From Hymenobacter crusticola (lineage in GTDB: Bacteria; Bacteroidota; Bacteroidia; Cytophagales; Hymenobacteraceae): a stretch of DNA of 64,000 bases. Below the pieces are notes generated by a model. The model searched no databases, was not told the origin of the DNA, and saw nothing but the letters and a program-made list of their open reading frames with translations. Position numbers and translations under genes: made by a program. Position 1 is the stretch's first letter. The number at the start of each line of letters is the position of its first letter. This document shows, piece by piece, positions 16,310 to 24,845 of this stretch. The stretch covers positions 1 through 64,000 of the forward strand of contig NZ_MTSE01000009.1 in the NCBI RefSeq assembly GCF_002154225.1, in the 5' to 3' direction.

Positions 16310-17593
16310 ATGAAAAGAAACCTGACGCGCTACTTGCTGCTCCCGGCTGCCTTGGTCGGAAGCTTGTCTTTGTATGCCCTCACCACTCCCCCCACACTGG
16401 TCGCCGACGCCAACAATGCGGGGCTGAAGTTGCCTACTGGCTTCGGTGCCCTCGTAGTAGCCGAAACCGGAGCTAGGCCCCGCCACCTCACCATCACGCC
16501 CCAGGGCAATATTTACGTTAAGCTCAACCGCGTAAATAAGGCCGGCCAGGGCATTCTGATGCTACAACCCACCAGTGGTGGCAAAGCCGAGGTTAAAACC
16601 GGCTTCGGTGATTACGGCGGCACCGGCATGTATTACAAAGACGGCTATTTGTATGCTTCCTCCGACCAAGAAGTATTCCGCTACAAGCTGAATGATAAAG
16701 GTGAAGTAACCAATCCTGGCCAGCCAGAGAAAATTATAACTGGCCTCATCAACCGGCGCCAGCACGAAAGCAAATCCATTACCCTAGATAACGCGGGCAA
16801 TGTGTACGTGAACATCGGGGCCTATTCCAACTCCTGCCAGCAGCGCGACCGCCAGAAAGGCTCTCTCGGGCAGCCCAACTGCCCGGTGCTGGACTCGGCG
16901 GGGGGCATCTGGCAGTTCAAAGCCAATCAGCTTAACCAAACCTACGGCAACGGCACACGCTACACTACCGGCTTGCGCAACGTAGTAGGCCTCGATTGGA
17001 ATCAGCAAGACAACCAACTCTTCGTGATGCAGCATGGCCGCGACCAGCTGCACGATATCTTCCCCGATATGTACACCTCGCAGCAGTCAGCCCAGCTGCC
17101 CGCTGAGTGCATGTACGCTGTTAAGAAGGGCGACAACGCCGGCTGGCCTTACTTGTACTACGACCCCACGCAGAACAAAAAGATGCTAGCCCCCGAATAC
17201 GGCGGCGATGGCAAGAAGGAAGCTGATAGCAAGTTTATTGACCCAGCGGCGGCTTACCCGGCCCATATGGCCCCCAATGGCTTGCTCTTCTACACTGGCA
17301 ATATGTTCCCGGAGCGCTATAAGAACGGCGCCTTCATTGCCTTCCACGGCTCCTGGAACCGCGCCCCCGAACCGCAAGCAGGCTATTTTGTGGTGTTCCA
17401 GCCCTTCAAAAATGGCAAGCCCGATGGCAAGTGGGAAGTATTCGCCGACAACTTCGCCGGGACGCCCGAGAAAGTTGCCTCCGGCCGCGCCGACCATCGC
17501 CCGTGTGGCCTAGCCCAAGCCCCCGACGGCTCGCTATATGTCACCGACGACTCGAAGGGTACCATTTACCGCATTTTCTACAATAAGAAGTAA
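16310..17593 (+). CDS. PQQ-dependent sugar (sorbosone-type) dehydrogenase
   Basis: 427 residues. A periplasmic beta-propeller oxidoreductase of the soluble glucose/sorbosone dehydrogenase family, oxidising an aldose or similar sugar with PQQ and passing electrons on. It has a signal peptide (YLLLPAALVGSLSLYAL), RPRHLTITPQGNIYVKL and NAGNVYVNIGAYSN (propeller strands), TTGLRNVVGLDW with the Arg usual for PQQ binding, FVMQHGRDQLHDIFPD, GWPYLYYDP, AFHGSWNR and PDGSLYVTDDSKGTIYRI. A cytochrome c gene begins 10 bp after the stop and is the obvious electron acceptor. The exact substrate is not readable. Confidence 0.85.
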   Translation: MKRNLTRYLLLPAALVGSLSLYALTTPPTLVADANNAGLKLPTGFGALVVAETGARPRHLTITPQGNIYVKLNRVNKAGQGILMLQPTSGGKAEVKTGFGDYGGTGMYYKDGYLYASSDQEVFRYKLNDKGEVTNPGQPEKIITGLINRRQHESKSITLDNAGNVYVNIGAYSNSCQQRDRQKGSLGQPNCPVLDSAGGIWQFKANQLNQTYGNGTRYTTGLRNVVGLDWNQQDNQLFVMQHGRDQLHDIFPDMYTSQQSAQLPAECMYAVKKGDNAGWPYLYYDPTQNKKMLAPEYGGDGKKEADSKFIDPAAAYPAHMAPNGLLFYTGNMFPERYKNGAFIAFHGSWNRAPEPQAGYFVVFQPFKNGKPDGKWEVFADNFAGTPEKVASGRADHRPCGLAQAPDGSLYVTDDSKGTIYRIFYNKK

Positions 17594-17603
17594 CCACCTA
17601 GGT

Positions 17604-18047
17604 ATGCAGAAGCTAAGCCTCCTGTGCTTGCTGGGTTTTCTGAGTTTGCCGCTGGCGGCACAGAAGAAACCAGCCCCGAAACCCAAAGCGCCCGCCGCTT
17701 CCGCCGACTTATCGGCCTCAGTTGCGCAGGGCAAAAAAATTTATACCCAGTACTGCCTGAGCTGCCACCAAGCTGATGGGGGTGGGGTACAGAACATGAA
17801 CCCGCCGCTCATTAAAACGAGCTATGTGCTCGGTGACAAAACCCGCCTCACAAAGGTGCTGCTCAACGGCTTGCAGGACGTAGATATCGATGGGGAACCG
17901 TATAACAACGTAATGCCCTCCCACGATTTCCTGACCGACCAGCAGATCGCCGACGTGCTGACGTTCGTGCGCAACAGCTTCGGCAACAAAGCGCCCGCCA
18001 TCAAGGCAGCCGAGGTAAAAGCCGTGCGCGCAACGAATAAGAAGTAA
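17604..18047 (+). CDS. Secreted class I c-type cytochrome
   Basis: 147 residues from the ATG at 17604, which starts directly with a signal peptide (LSLLCLLGFLSLPLAAQ). A Lys/Pro/Ala linker follows, then the haem motif YCLSCHQADGGG and a distal Met in NNVMPSHDFLTD; QQIADVLTFVRNSFGN is the C-terminal helix. One haem. Co-transcribed with the PQQ dehydrogenase and probably its electron acceptor in the periplasm. Confidence 0.9.
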   Translation: MQKLSLLCLLGFLSLPLAAQKKPAPKPKAPAASADLSASVAQGKKIYTQYCLSCHQADGGGVQNMNPPLIKTSYVLGDKTRLTKVLLNGLQDVDIDGEPYNNVMPSHDFLTDQQIADVLTFVRNSFGNKAPAIKAAEVKAVRATNKK

Positions 18048-18064
18048 AAGCTAGCTTAGTAGAG

Positions 18065-18127
18065 TCCGAGGACAGCGAAGAATCTAAGCAAGAGACTAGC
18101 CAATTCAATTTCTTCACTGTCCTCGGA
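18065..18127. repeat. 18-bp inverted repeat, one mismatch
   Basis: Arms 18065-18082 (TCCGAGGACAGCGAAGAA) and 18110-18127 are complementary at 17 of 18 positions, with a 27-nt loop. It follows the cytochrome gene and precedes a separate perfect terminator palindrome by 8 bp. It lacks a T run, so it could be an mRNA 3' stabiliser or a protein site. Confidence 0.6.
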
Positions 18128-18135
18128 ACGACAGA

Positions 18136-18175
18136 CAACAAAAAGCCCCGAAAGATCTTTCGGGGCTTTTTGTTG
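18136..18175. terminator. Perfect 40-bp palindrome, bidirectional terminator
   Basis: CAACAAAAAGCCCCGAAAGA followed immediately by its exact complement. It separates the convergent cytochrome c and DPP-IV genes and gives T runs in both directions. Confidence 0.9.
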
Positions 18176-18191
18176 CTCGTTTGTAGAGAGG

Positions 18192-20363
18192 TTAGCGGCC
18201 GCCGGGCGGGCAGTTCTCCTTCAAAAACTTTGTGTAGGTAGCGGCTAGGTGGCGGCTAGTGCCTTCGCCTTCCGAGATGCTGTGCGTACGGTTAGGGTAC
18301 GACATCAGCTGGAAAACTTTGCCCTGGCGTACTAACTCGTTGATCATTTGCTCGGCGTTGTTGTAGTGCACATTATCGTCGCCGGTACCGTGCACGAGCA
18401 GTAGGTTGCCGCGCAGATTTTTGGCGTGTGCCAGCGGGGAGTTATCCACAAAGAAATGTTTGTCTTCGGGTAACAAACCCATGTAACGCTCCTGGTAGAT
18501 GTTGTCGTAGTTGAGCTGGTTATCAACGGCGGCAACGGAGATTCCTGTTTTGTAGATCTGTGGGTACTGGAACATCAGGTTCAGGGTGGAAGAGCCGCCG
18601 CCACTCCAGCCCCACACGGCCACGCGGCTGGTGTCCACGAAAGCGTTTTTCAACACTTCCTTGGCGCCCATCGCCTGGTCGCGGATGTTCAGCTTGCCGA
18701 TATTGTGGTAGATGGCCTTGCGGAACTCGCGGCCGCGCGGAGCTGGTGCGCCGCGGTTTTCCAGCGAAGCGTAGATGTAGCCATCATCGGCCATGTTGCC
18801 TAGGTAGAGGCGGTTGGAGCCGGTGCCGGCGCGGTCCGTTACGGTTTGGCTAGCGGGCTCGCCGTACACGTAAAACACGATAGGGTACTTCTTACTCGGG
18901 TCGAAGTTGGTAGGCTTCACCATCCAGCCGTCCAGTGTCACTCCGTCAGCGGTTTTCACTTGGAAGAATTCTACCTTCGCCAGCTTGCGGTTTTGCGTTT
19001 GCGCAGGTGCGTCGCCACTAAGCCGTTGGTGCGCGGGCAACGACACCACATCGGAAACCGAGGGGGTGCTGGCACTGGAGTACGTGTGCAAAGCCAACTT
19101 TCCATTGGGCGAAATATCATAGCTGTGCGAGCCAGCTAGGTTCTGCGGGGTCACACGCTCCGCCTTGCCACCTTTCAGCGGCACGCGGTACAGATACGTC
19201 TGCGTAGCATTGGTGGGGGAGGCCATAAAGTAGATTTGGCCGCCTTTCTCATCAATTGATTCTAAGCTGATGGCGTCGTAGTCGCCTTTGGTCAGCAGTT
19301 GCTCCTTGCCTTTGCGGTCGACGGCGTAGAGGTGACGCCAGCCGTCCTTCTCACTCGACCACACAAAGCGCTTGCCGCCCTCAATCCAGTTCCAACCCAC
19401 CGCGCCGTCTTTGGCATCAACCCAGGCTTTATCCGTCTCGCTGAAAATTGGCTTCACGGCACCAGTGCCAGCGGTGCACAGCATTAGCTTGCTTTCGTTT
19501 TGGCGGCGGTTGAGTTGTTGCAGAATCAATTCATCGTTGCCGGCCCACTCCATCCGCGGAATGTAGTGCTGCACGGCGTCGCCGGGCACGTCCATCCACT
19601 TGGTAGCGCCCCCCGTTACGGGTACCACGCCCACGCGGCAACGGCTAGGGTCTTCACCCACCACGGGGTACTCCACCGGAATAGTAAAGGGATAGAGCTG
19701 ATCCGTGGTGTTCAGCATCAAGTAGTTGCGCGTCTTGGTGGCGTCGAGTTGCCAGTAAGCTAGCTTTTGTCCGTCGGGCGCCCAGCGGAAACCGTCGCGG
19801 CAGTCTAGCTCTTCTTCGTACACCCAATCGAAGGTGCCATTGATGAGGCGGTTGGTGCCGTCGGTAGTAAGCGGGATGATGCGGTTATCGGCTAGGGTCT
19901 CCACATAAAGGTTGTGCTCACTTACGTAAGCCACTTTGCTACCATCAGGCGAGAACTTGGCAAACATCAACGATGACTCTGGCCGGCCTTTGCCGAGCTG
20001 CGTGAGCTTCTGACTACCTAGGTCAAATACCCAATAGTCGCCGCGCGTGTCGTAGCGCCACACTTTTTTGGTGTTGGTGTTGAGCAGCACCTTCTTGCCG
20101 TCGTCGGCGAAGGCAAAGCGGCGCACCTTCAACGGGGCTGTTTGCCCCTGCGGAGTCAGCAATTGCCTGCTTATCAGAACAGTCTTCTTGCTAGGGTCAC
20201 GCGCGTCGAGTTGCACGATTTCGTCATCCTGCGCCCGCATGTAGCCGTAGCCATCTTTGGTCCATTGGGTGCCAGGACCTACCTGCGCCCACGCTGCCGG
20301 CAGCACCGCCAGTTGCACGAATACGAGAAAGACCGTGGCGTTACGTATCAAGGGTTTACTCAT
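18192..20363 (-). CDS. Dipeptidyl peptidase IV family serine peptidase (S9)
   Basis: 723 residues. A periplasmic or secreted exopeptidase that removes X-Pro or X-Ala dipeptides from peptide N-termini. It has a signal peptide, an eight-bladed DPPIV_N propeller (the Glu pair in FDWVYEEEL binds the substrate amino terminus) and a C-terminal alpha/beta hydrolase domain. Catalytic residues are visible: Ser in VWGWSGGGSS, Asp in LLVHGTGDDNVHY and His in YPNRTHSISEG. YVYGEPASQTV is the conserved approach to the active site. Stands alone, with a possible TACTTTCG -7 element about 70 bp upstream. Confidence 0.92.
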   Translation of the reverse strand: MSKPLIRNATVFLVFVQLAVLPAAWAQVGPGTQWTKDGYGYMRAQDDEIVQLDARDPSKKTVLISRQLLTPQGQTAPLKVRRFAFADDGKKVLLNTNTKKVWRYDTRGDYWVFDLGSQKLTQLGKGRPESSLMFAKFSPDGSKVAYVSEHNLYVETLADNRIIPLTTDGTNRLINGTFDWVYEEELDCRDGFRWAPDGQKLAYWQLDATKTRNYLMLNTTDQLYPFTIPVEYPVVGEDPSRCRVGVVPVTGGATKWMDVPGDAVQHYIPRMEWAGNDELILQQLNRRQNESKLMLCTAGTGAVKPIFSETDKAWVDAKDGAVGWNWIEGGKRFVWSSEKDGWRHLYAVDRKGKEQLLTKGDYDAISLESIDEKGGQIYFMASPTNATQTYLYRVPLKGGKAERVTPQNLAGSHSYDISPNGKLALHTYSSASTPSVSDVVSLPAHQRLSGDAPAQTQNRKLAKVEFFQVKTADGVTLDGWMVKPTNFDPSKKYPIVFYVYGEPASQTVTDRAGTGSNRLYLGNMADDGYIYASLENRGAPAPRGREFRKAIYHNIGKLNIRDQAMGAKEVLKNAFVDTSRVAVWGWSGGGSSTLNLMFQYPQIYKTGISVAAVDNQLNYDNIYQERYMGLLPEDKHFFVDNSPLAHAKNLRGNLLLVHGTGDDNVHYNNAEQMINELVRQGKVFQLMSYPNRTHSISEGEGTSRHLAATYTKFLKENCPPGGR

Positions 20364-20432
20364 GTGAAAAAGTGGTTTTGAAGACTGAAACGAATACCTT
20401 CAGCAGGTATTCGCCTCAGTTCGGATCGAGTA

Positions 20433-20440
20433 CGAAAGTA
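20433..20440 (-). promoter_or_regulatory. Candidate -7 element of the DPP-IV gene
   Basis: TACTTTCG on the minus strand, one mismatch from TAnnTTTG, 70 bp before the ATG. Confidence 0.3.
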
Positions 20441-20640
20441 GGTAGATTAGTTTATCTGGGATACTTTGGGGGCTAAAGGCCCTACTTTCGGGCAAAGGAC
20501 GGCGTACGCAGTACTACGTTGCCTGGGTAGGCTAAAACGCCGGCATAGTTTCAATGATGTAGCCTTAGTGCCCAAGTGCCTATTTTGGCAACAGACTATT
20601 TCGTTACTTTCCGCACATTTACTCTTCAGCTTCGCTAGCT

Positions 20641-21270
20641 ATGGCTGCTTTCTTCAATAAAGGATTTGGACGCAAACGTGAGTCGGCCGGTAGCGACCGG
20701 GTTCCGCCAGGCCAGTACGAAACGCATGACTTCCCCGTGCTGTCGGCCGGCCCTACGCCACGTATCGCACTCGCTAACTGGGCGTTTACCCTCGAAGGCT
20801 TAGTGGAAACGCCGGTGCAATGGACGTGGGAGGAGTTCAATGCGCTGCCCCAGCAATCGTTCACTCAGGATATTCACTGCGTCACGAAGTGGTCGAAGCT
20901 CGATACGCAGTGGACCGGCGTGAGCATCGACACCATCCTCGAACACGCCAAACTGTTGCCTGAAGTGCGCTACGTTATGGCGTATTCTTACGGCGGCTAC
21001 ACCACCAACATCCCTTTGGAAGATCTGCGCAATGGCAAAGGCTTCATCGGGTTGAGTTTTGAGGGTAAGCCCCTTACTCCCGAGCACGGAGGCCCGGCCC
21101 GGCTCGTAGTACCACACCTTTACTTCTGGAAAAGCGCCAAATGGATTAATCGGCTGCGCTTCATGGAAGAAGACGAGCCAGGGTTTTGGGAGCGGGGCGG
21201 CTACAGCATGTACGGCGACCCCTGGAAGGAACAGCGCTATCGCACCGACGACGAAAATAGTACGTGGTGA
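20641..21270 (+). CDS. Sulfite-oxidase-like molybdopterin oxidoreductase
   Basis: 209 residues. A small cytoplasmic member of the sulfite oxidase/YedY molybdopterin family. The single Mo-ligating Cys is in QDIHCVTKWSK, followed by WTGVSIDTIL, GYTTNIPLEDL and GGPARLVVPHLYFWKSAKWI, the conserved cofactor-contact region. There is no Tat signal peptide. Its stop overlaps the start of a ferredoxin-reductase-like gene, which would supply electrons. The natural substrate of this subfamily is unknown. Confidence 0.88.
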   Translation: MAAFFNKGFGRKRESAGSDRVPPGQYETHDFPVLSAGPTPRIALANWAFTLEGLVETPVQWTWEEFNALPQQSFTQDIHCVTKWSKLDTQWTGVSIDTILEHAKLLPEVRYVMAYSYGGYTTNIPLEDLRNGKGFIGLSFEGKPLTPEHGGPARLVVPHLYFWKSAKWINRLRFMEEDEPGFWERGGYSMYGDPWKEQRYRTDDENSTW

Positions 21271-22019
21271 GCACTACAGAAAAGATGCCGTGGCAGCTAG
21301 GAGTCGTCACGGCTATTGTACAGGAGACACCCACCGTCAAAACGTTCACCTTGCAGCTACCGCACTGGCAGCCGCATCTTCCCGGTCAGCACTACGATTT
21401 GCGCCTGACGGCCGAAGATGGCTATCAAGCCGAACGCAGCTATTCCATTGCATCACCGCCTGAACAAATCAACGAAATCGACTTAACTATCGAACTAGTT
21501 GATGATGGCGAAGTTTCGGCGTACCTACACGAAGGTATCGTAGTCGGTGACTCGCTAGAAGTACGGGGCCCAATTGGCGGCTATTTCGTGTGGCGACAGG
21601 AGATGTACACCCTCCCGCTACTGTTAGTGGCGGGTGGCTCCGGGATAGTGCCGCTTATGGCGATGCTACGACACCGCGCCCTAGTGGGGGCCACTAACCC
21701 AACCGCGCTGCTCTTCAGCGTGCGCACTGACACAGAAGCCATTTATCGACACGAGCTAGAAAAGCTAGCCCAACAAGACCCGAATTTTACCCTAATCTTT
21801 ACGTTTACTCGGCAGGCACCACCCGCTTGGACCGGTTATCAGCGGCGCATCGACCACGGCATGCTCGCTGAGATAGTAGAGTCATTTCCTGTGTCGCCCC
21901 AAGTATTTATCTGCGGCCCAACCCAATTAGTTGAGTTTACTGCTAACACGTTGGTCGACCTAGGCTTGCCCGCCGACACTATTCGTACGGAACGGTTTGG
22001 GCCCACTGGTATAAGTTAA
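21264..22019 (+). CDS. Ferredoxin-NADP reductase-like flavoprotein
   Basis: 251 residues from GTG at 21264, which overlaps the preceding stop; an ATG at 21285 is an alternative start. The FAD-binding barrel has PGQHYDLRL and ERSYSIASPPE (the RxYS flavin motif), then GPIGGYF. The NAD(P) domain has LLVAGGSGIVPLMAML, LLFSVRT and VFICGPTQLVE. It presumably passes electrons from NAD(P)H to the molybdoenzyme encoded just upstream. There is no iron-sulfur domain. Overlapping genes imply translational coupling. Confidence 0.88.
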   Translation: MVSTTEKMPWQLGVVTAIVQETPTVKTFTLQLPHWQPHLPGQHYDLRLTAEDGYQAERSYSIASPPEQINEIDLTIELVDDGEVSAYLHEGIVVGDSLEVRGPIGGYFVWRQEMYTLPLLLVAGGSGIVPLMAMLRHRALVGATNPTALLFSVRTDTEAIYRHELEKLAQQDPNFTLIFTFTRQAPPAWTGYQRRIDHGMLAEIVESFPVSPQVFICGPTQLVEFTANTLVDLGLPADTIRTERFGPTGIS

Positions 22020-22089
22020 ATAGTACTAACCACACCCGCGACTGTAATCGCATTCGATAAAACTTAATCGGTTTAGCATCAAATCGGCA
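22020..22089. other. Start of a 912-bp gene-poor interval
   Basis: The interval 22020-22931 carries, in order, the conserved upstream element, the 20-bp box, a promoter, a lipoprotein relic and a terminator-like hairpin, each listed separately. This first part (22020-22089) shows nothing recognisable. Confidence 0.5.
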
Positions 22090-22104
22090 TTGTTTCTTAT
22101 CCGC
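22090..22104 (+). promoter_or_regulatory. Conserved upstream element, copy A
   Basis: TTGTTTCTTATCCGC. It starts exactly 74 bp before box A. The SusC promoter has a nearly identical element exactly 74 bp before box B, and the GH16-T9SS promoter one at 75 bp. Confidence 0.55.
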
Positions 22105-22163
22105 TAGAGATGAGCTATGCAAGACTGTACAATCAAGGCCATATGGTCAAAAAACCGTTTTTT

Positions 22164-22183
22164 GCGTGTGCAGTAAGTGTATA
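22164..22183 (+). promoter_or_regulatory. 20-bp regulatory box A, upstream of GH5 and receptor genes
   Basis: GCGTGTG, CA, then GTAAGTGTATA. Its start is exactly 104 bp before the -7 element at 22268. Three other copies with the same orientation relative to transcription occur in this locus. Two GTGT steps inside the box are 11 bp apart, one helical turn. Confidence 0.8.
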
Positions 22184-22242
22184 ACTGATGTGTTAGCCAA
22201 GCGAAAAAATGCCTTTTAGCGTTGATAAAGGCTGTTTTTGGA

Positions 22243-22275
22243 TTTGCTTTTTAGAAAAGTACACCAATATATTTG
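22243..22275 (+). promoter_or_regulatory. Promoter A
   Basis: TTTG at 22243-22246, a 21-bp spacer, and TATATTTG at 22268-22275, a full match to the Bacteroidota consensus. The transcript would have about 650 nt before the GH5 ATG. Confidence 0.75.
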
Positions 22276-22467
22276 GTCATAGAGTCGGCGTGCTAATCAC
22301 GAATAGGCCACCTACTACTAGTCGCAAGTCTACCCGTGGACTAAGAGAATAGTATTATCTCTTGTCCTGTTCGTCTGCGCTACCACTCTACCAATTTTCT
22401 GCTCTACTACAGGTATTGTTGCTTCCAAGCAGCCTTACTACCCACCCGCCCCAAAACCCCACCACCC

Positions 22468-22575
22468 ATGAAGTATACGATTACGCCTGCTATAAGTCAA
22501 TCCGGGATCGATTGCGGTGATTGCAGGAGCCTGCTCGTTTTCGCTTGTTTAGCGAAGTCCAGCGAGGTACAATCT
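22468..22575 (+). pseudogene. Frameshifted relic of a lipoprotein start
   Basis: A C-rich leader like those before other genes here precedes ATG 22468. The frame reads MKYTITPAISQSG and stops after 35 codons. One base over, the same DNA reads PGSIAVIAGACSFSLV and stops, which looks like the hydrophobic core and Cys lipobox of a lipoprotein signal peptide. The distance from promoter A (192 nt) is like the leader lengths of the other boxed genes (139-282 nt). I read it as the decayed first gene of this unit; a leader peptide is the alternative. Confidence 0.35.
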
Positions 22576-22862
22576 TAGTAGGTTAAGCAACTATTCCAAT
22601 AAAGCTGCCTGCTACGCACTAACCCATAGTATGCTTGAACCTAGCTTGTTCAAACATAACAACTAGGCAGCGTACGATAGCCTTTATTTCTCCTAATGTC
22701 GCTGATAGGGAGAAAGCAAATAGTTTCATAGCTGCCAGAGTCCACTTGTGGCCCCGCGAATAAAGCGGCTAGAAAAGAAACTGCTATAGCTAGGAGACAA
22801 CAGGTGCATGCAATGCGCCAAACAAGTTAAATAAGTAAAACCGTAGCGTGAGAAATGACGGT

Positions 22863-22896
22863 AAAAAGAGGGTAGGGTATCTCTGCCCTTTTTTTC
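22863..22896 (+). terminator. Terminator-like hairpin just before GH5
   Basis: AAAAAGAGGGTAG can pair with CTGCCCTTTTTTT around a 7-nt loop (two wobbles), leaving a T-rich tail, 36 nt before the ATG at 22932. It lies between promoter A and GH5, so it would attenuate GH5 unless anti-terminated. It could also be the old terminator of the relic at 22468. Confidence 0.55.
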
Positions 22897-22931
22897 TTTC
22901 TCTGCTAACGAGCATTCTCAAACAGCGTGTT

Positions 22932-24812
22932 ATGAAAAGCAGAGACAAAGTCGCCTCTACATGGCGCTATCATGGGCTGTTTGCAGTGCTGTGTGCCATT
23001 ATAATAATTACATTCGGTAGCATCTGTGCTAAGGCTCAGCAAATGAGCATGCTCCGAGCCGAAGGACCTAAGATTGTAAATAGTAACGGCAAGGAAATGC
23101 TACTTCGCGGCTTCAACCTAGGAGGGTGGCTGCTTCAGGAAAGCTATATTCTACAAACAGATACCTTGAACTGCCAGTGGCGCATCAAGCAAGGGCTGCT
23201 GCGTACTATGTCGGAGGAACAGGTAGAGGCATTCTACCGGAGCTACCGAGCCAACTTCATTACCAAAGCAGATATTGATTTTTTGGCCAAACAGGGTTTT
23301 AACTGTGTGCGCCTGCCATTCCACTACGATCTGTTCCTAACTGCGGCCCAGCGCCACGCCCGTACGGAAGTCATCCGTAATCCTACAAATACGCGAAAGC
23401 TCGACGCCTATGTGCAAAGCCTGAGCACGTGGTATGATCAGAATCAGCTGTTTACCGACCCAAAGCTCGAAGGCTTTCAGTATATCGATAAGGTGCTAAA
23501 CTGGTGCGCGGCCAATAACCTTTACGTGATTTTGGACCTGCATGCTGCTCCAGGGGGACAAGGTACCGACCGCAACATCAACGATACTTTTTTACCGCTA
23601 GACCTTTGGAAGCGACGCGATGCCAAAGGCCGTGCTATATACCAGGATATAACGGTACGCCTTTGGGAAAAGCTAGCAGCCCGCTACCAAAAGGACAGTC
23701 GAGTTGCTATGTATGACTTGCTCAATGAGCCGCACAATTTGAATGAGGCTCATGGCATGTCGTCTGATAATAAGGAGCTTAGCACTTTATACGCACGGCT
23801 GATCAAAGCAGTACGCAGCCAAGGCGACCAGCATTTGCTGCTGCTAGAGGGCAACGGCTACGGAAATGAATACACCAACTTGACGCCCGACAAATTAGCC
23901 GCGCCAGAAAAGCAGAACCTAGTGTACAATGGGCACCGCTATTGGTGTACGAATGCGCCCGAAGCCACCGATCCGAATCCTAATCAAATTAATTTGATTA
24001 AAAACCTGGTGACCTTCCGAGACCGTTGGCAAGTGCCTGTATGGGTTGGGGAGACAGGCGAAAACTCCAACGAGTGGTTTGCTGCCGCTGTACAAGGACT
24101 TAATGCCAACAACATTGGGTGGTGCCACTGGAACATCAAGCGCGTAGATAGCCCTGCTAGTCTGTTACGGGTGAAGTCCTATGGTAGTGTTCTAACACCT
24201 TCAGGGCGCGCGGCTTTGCTACGCAATGTGCAATTTGCCAACTGTGTTCCCAGCCGCGACGTTGCGGCCGCGCTTACCCAACCAAGCAACTTTACGGCTC
24301 CTTTCGCCTCGCTTACACTACCAGGTACCATTCAAGCGGTTGATTATGACCTAGGTCGTGATGGGGTAGCTTACCAAGACGAATATTCCGCGAAAACTGA
24401 TTACCGGAGTAATAAGCCCTGGAATCAGGGCGGGGCGTATCGCAACGATGGAGTTGATATCCAGAAGATTGATGATTCAGCAAGCAGTGGGTTTGCAGTG
24501 AGCCACCTAGCCGCAGGAGAGTGGCTTAACTACACCGTAACGGTAACCATGCCGGGCACTTATGCCGTGCAATTGCGGGTGCAGCCGGCCGCCACGCCTG
24601 GCCGCCTGACACTGAAGCTAGGAGATACTACGCTTGGATCGGTAATGACTGGGCAGCAAAGCGATACAATTGCCTGGCAAACGCTCACGCTCACGGCCAA
24701 GTCGTTGCCTGCTGGTCGGCATACGCTGCGGTTGTGCATCGACCAACCCGTTGAGCAGCTAAGCTGGCTGCGGTTCCTATCCGACAATGCGAGTACTGCT
24801 GGTGGACAGTAA
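22932..24812 (+). CDS. GH5 beta-1,3-glucanase-like enzyme with CBM6
   Basis: 626 residues from ATG 22932; an in-frame GTG/ATG extension upstream would run through the hairpin and is not signal-like. A signal peptide (LFAVLCAIIIITFGSICAKAQ) is followed by a GH5 barrel with the opening LLRGFNLGGWLLQESY, typical of exo-beta-1,3-glucanase/GH5_9-like enzymes, acid/base Glu266 in YDLLNEPH and nucleophile Glu374 in VWVGETGEN. Residues ~475-620 form a CBM6-like beta-sandwich (AVDYDLGRDGVAYQD, AGEWLNYTVTV). It sits at the head of the beta-glucan locus and is followed by the receptor gene after 33 bp. Acts outside the inner membrane. Confidence 0.85.
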   Translation: MKSRDKVASTWRYHGLFAVLCAIIIITFGSICAKAQQMSMLRAEGPKIVNSNGKEMLLRGFNLGGWLLQESYILQTDTLNCQWRIKQGLLRTMSEEQVEAFYRSYRANFITKADIDFLAKQGFNCVRLPFHYDLFLTAAQRHARTEVIRNPTNTRKLDAYVQSLSTWYDQNQLFTDPKLEGFQYIDKVLNWCAANNLYVILDLHAAPGGQGTDRNINDTFLPLDLWKRRDAKGRAIYQDITVRLWEKLAARYQKDSRVAMYDLLNEPHNLNEAHGMSSDNKELSTLYARLIKAVRSQGDQHLLLLEGNGYGNEYTNLTPDKLAAPEKQNLVYNGHRYWCTNAPEATDPNPNQINLIKNLVTFRDRWQVPVWVGETGENSNEWFAAAVQGLNANNIGWCHWNIKRVDSPASLLRVKSYGSVLTPSGRAALLRNVQFANCVPSRDVAAALTQPSNFTAPFASLTLPGTIQAVDYDLGRDGVAYQDEYSAKTDYRSNKPWNQGGAYRNDGVDIQKIDDSASSGFAVSHLAAGEWLNYTVTVTMPGTYAVQLRVQPAATPGRLTLKLGDTTLGSVMTGQQSDTIAWQTLTLTAKSLPAGRHTLRLCIDQPVEQLSWLRFLSDNASTAGGQ

Positions 24813-24845
24813 ACCGAGCTAGGTTTTCGTACCTTGGAAAGTACT

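Noticed and set aside
16071..16313. 80-codon open frame before the PQQ dehydrogenase
   Set aside because: No domain, signal peptide or plausible composition; it overlaps the real ATG of the next gene in another frame.
22848..22931. Upstream start for GH5 at 22848
   Set aside because: The added 28 residues run across the terminator-like hairpin, while ATG 22932 leads straight into the signal peptide.
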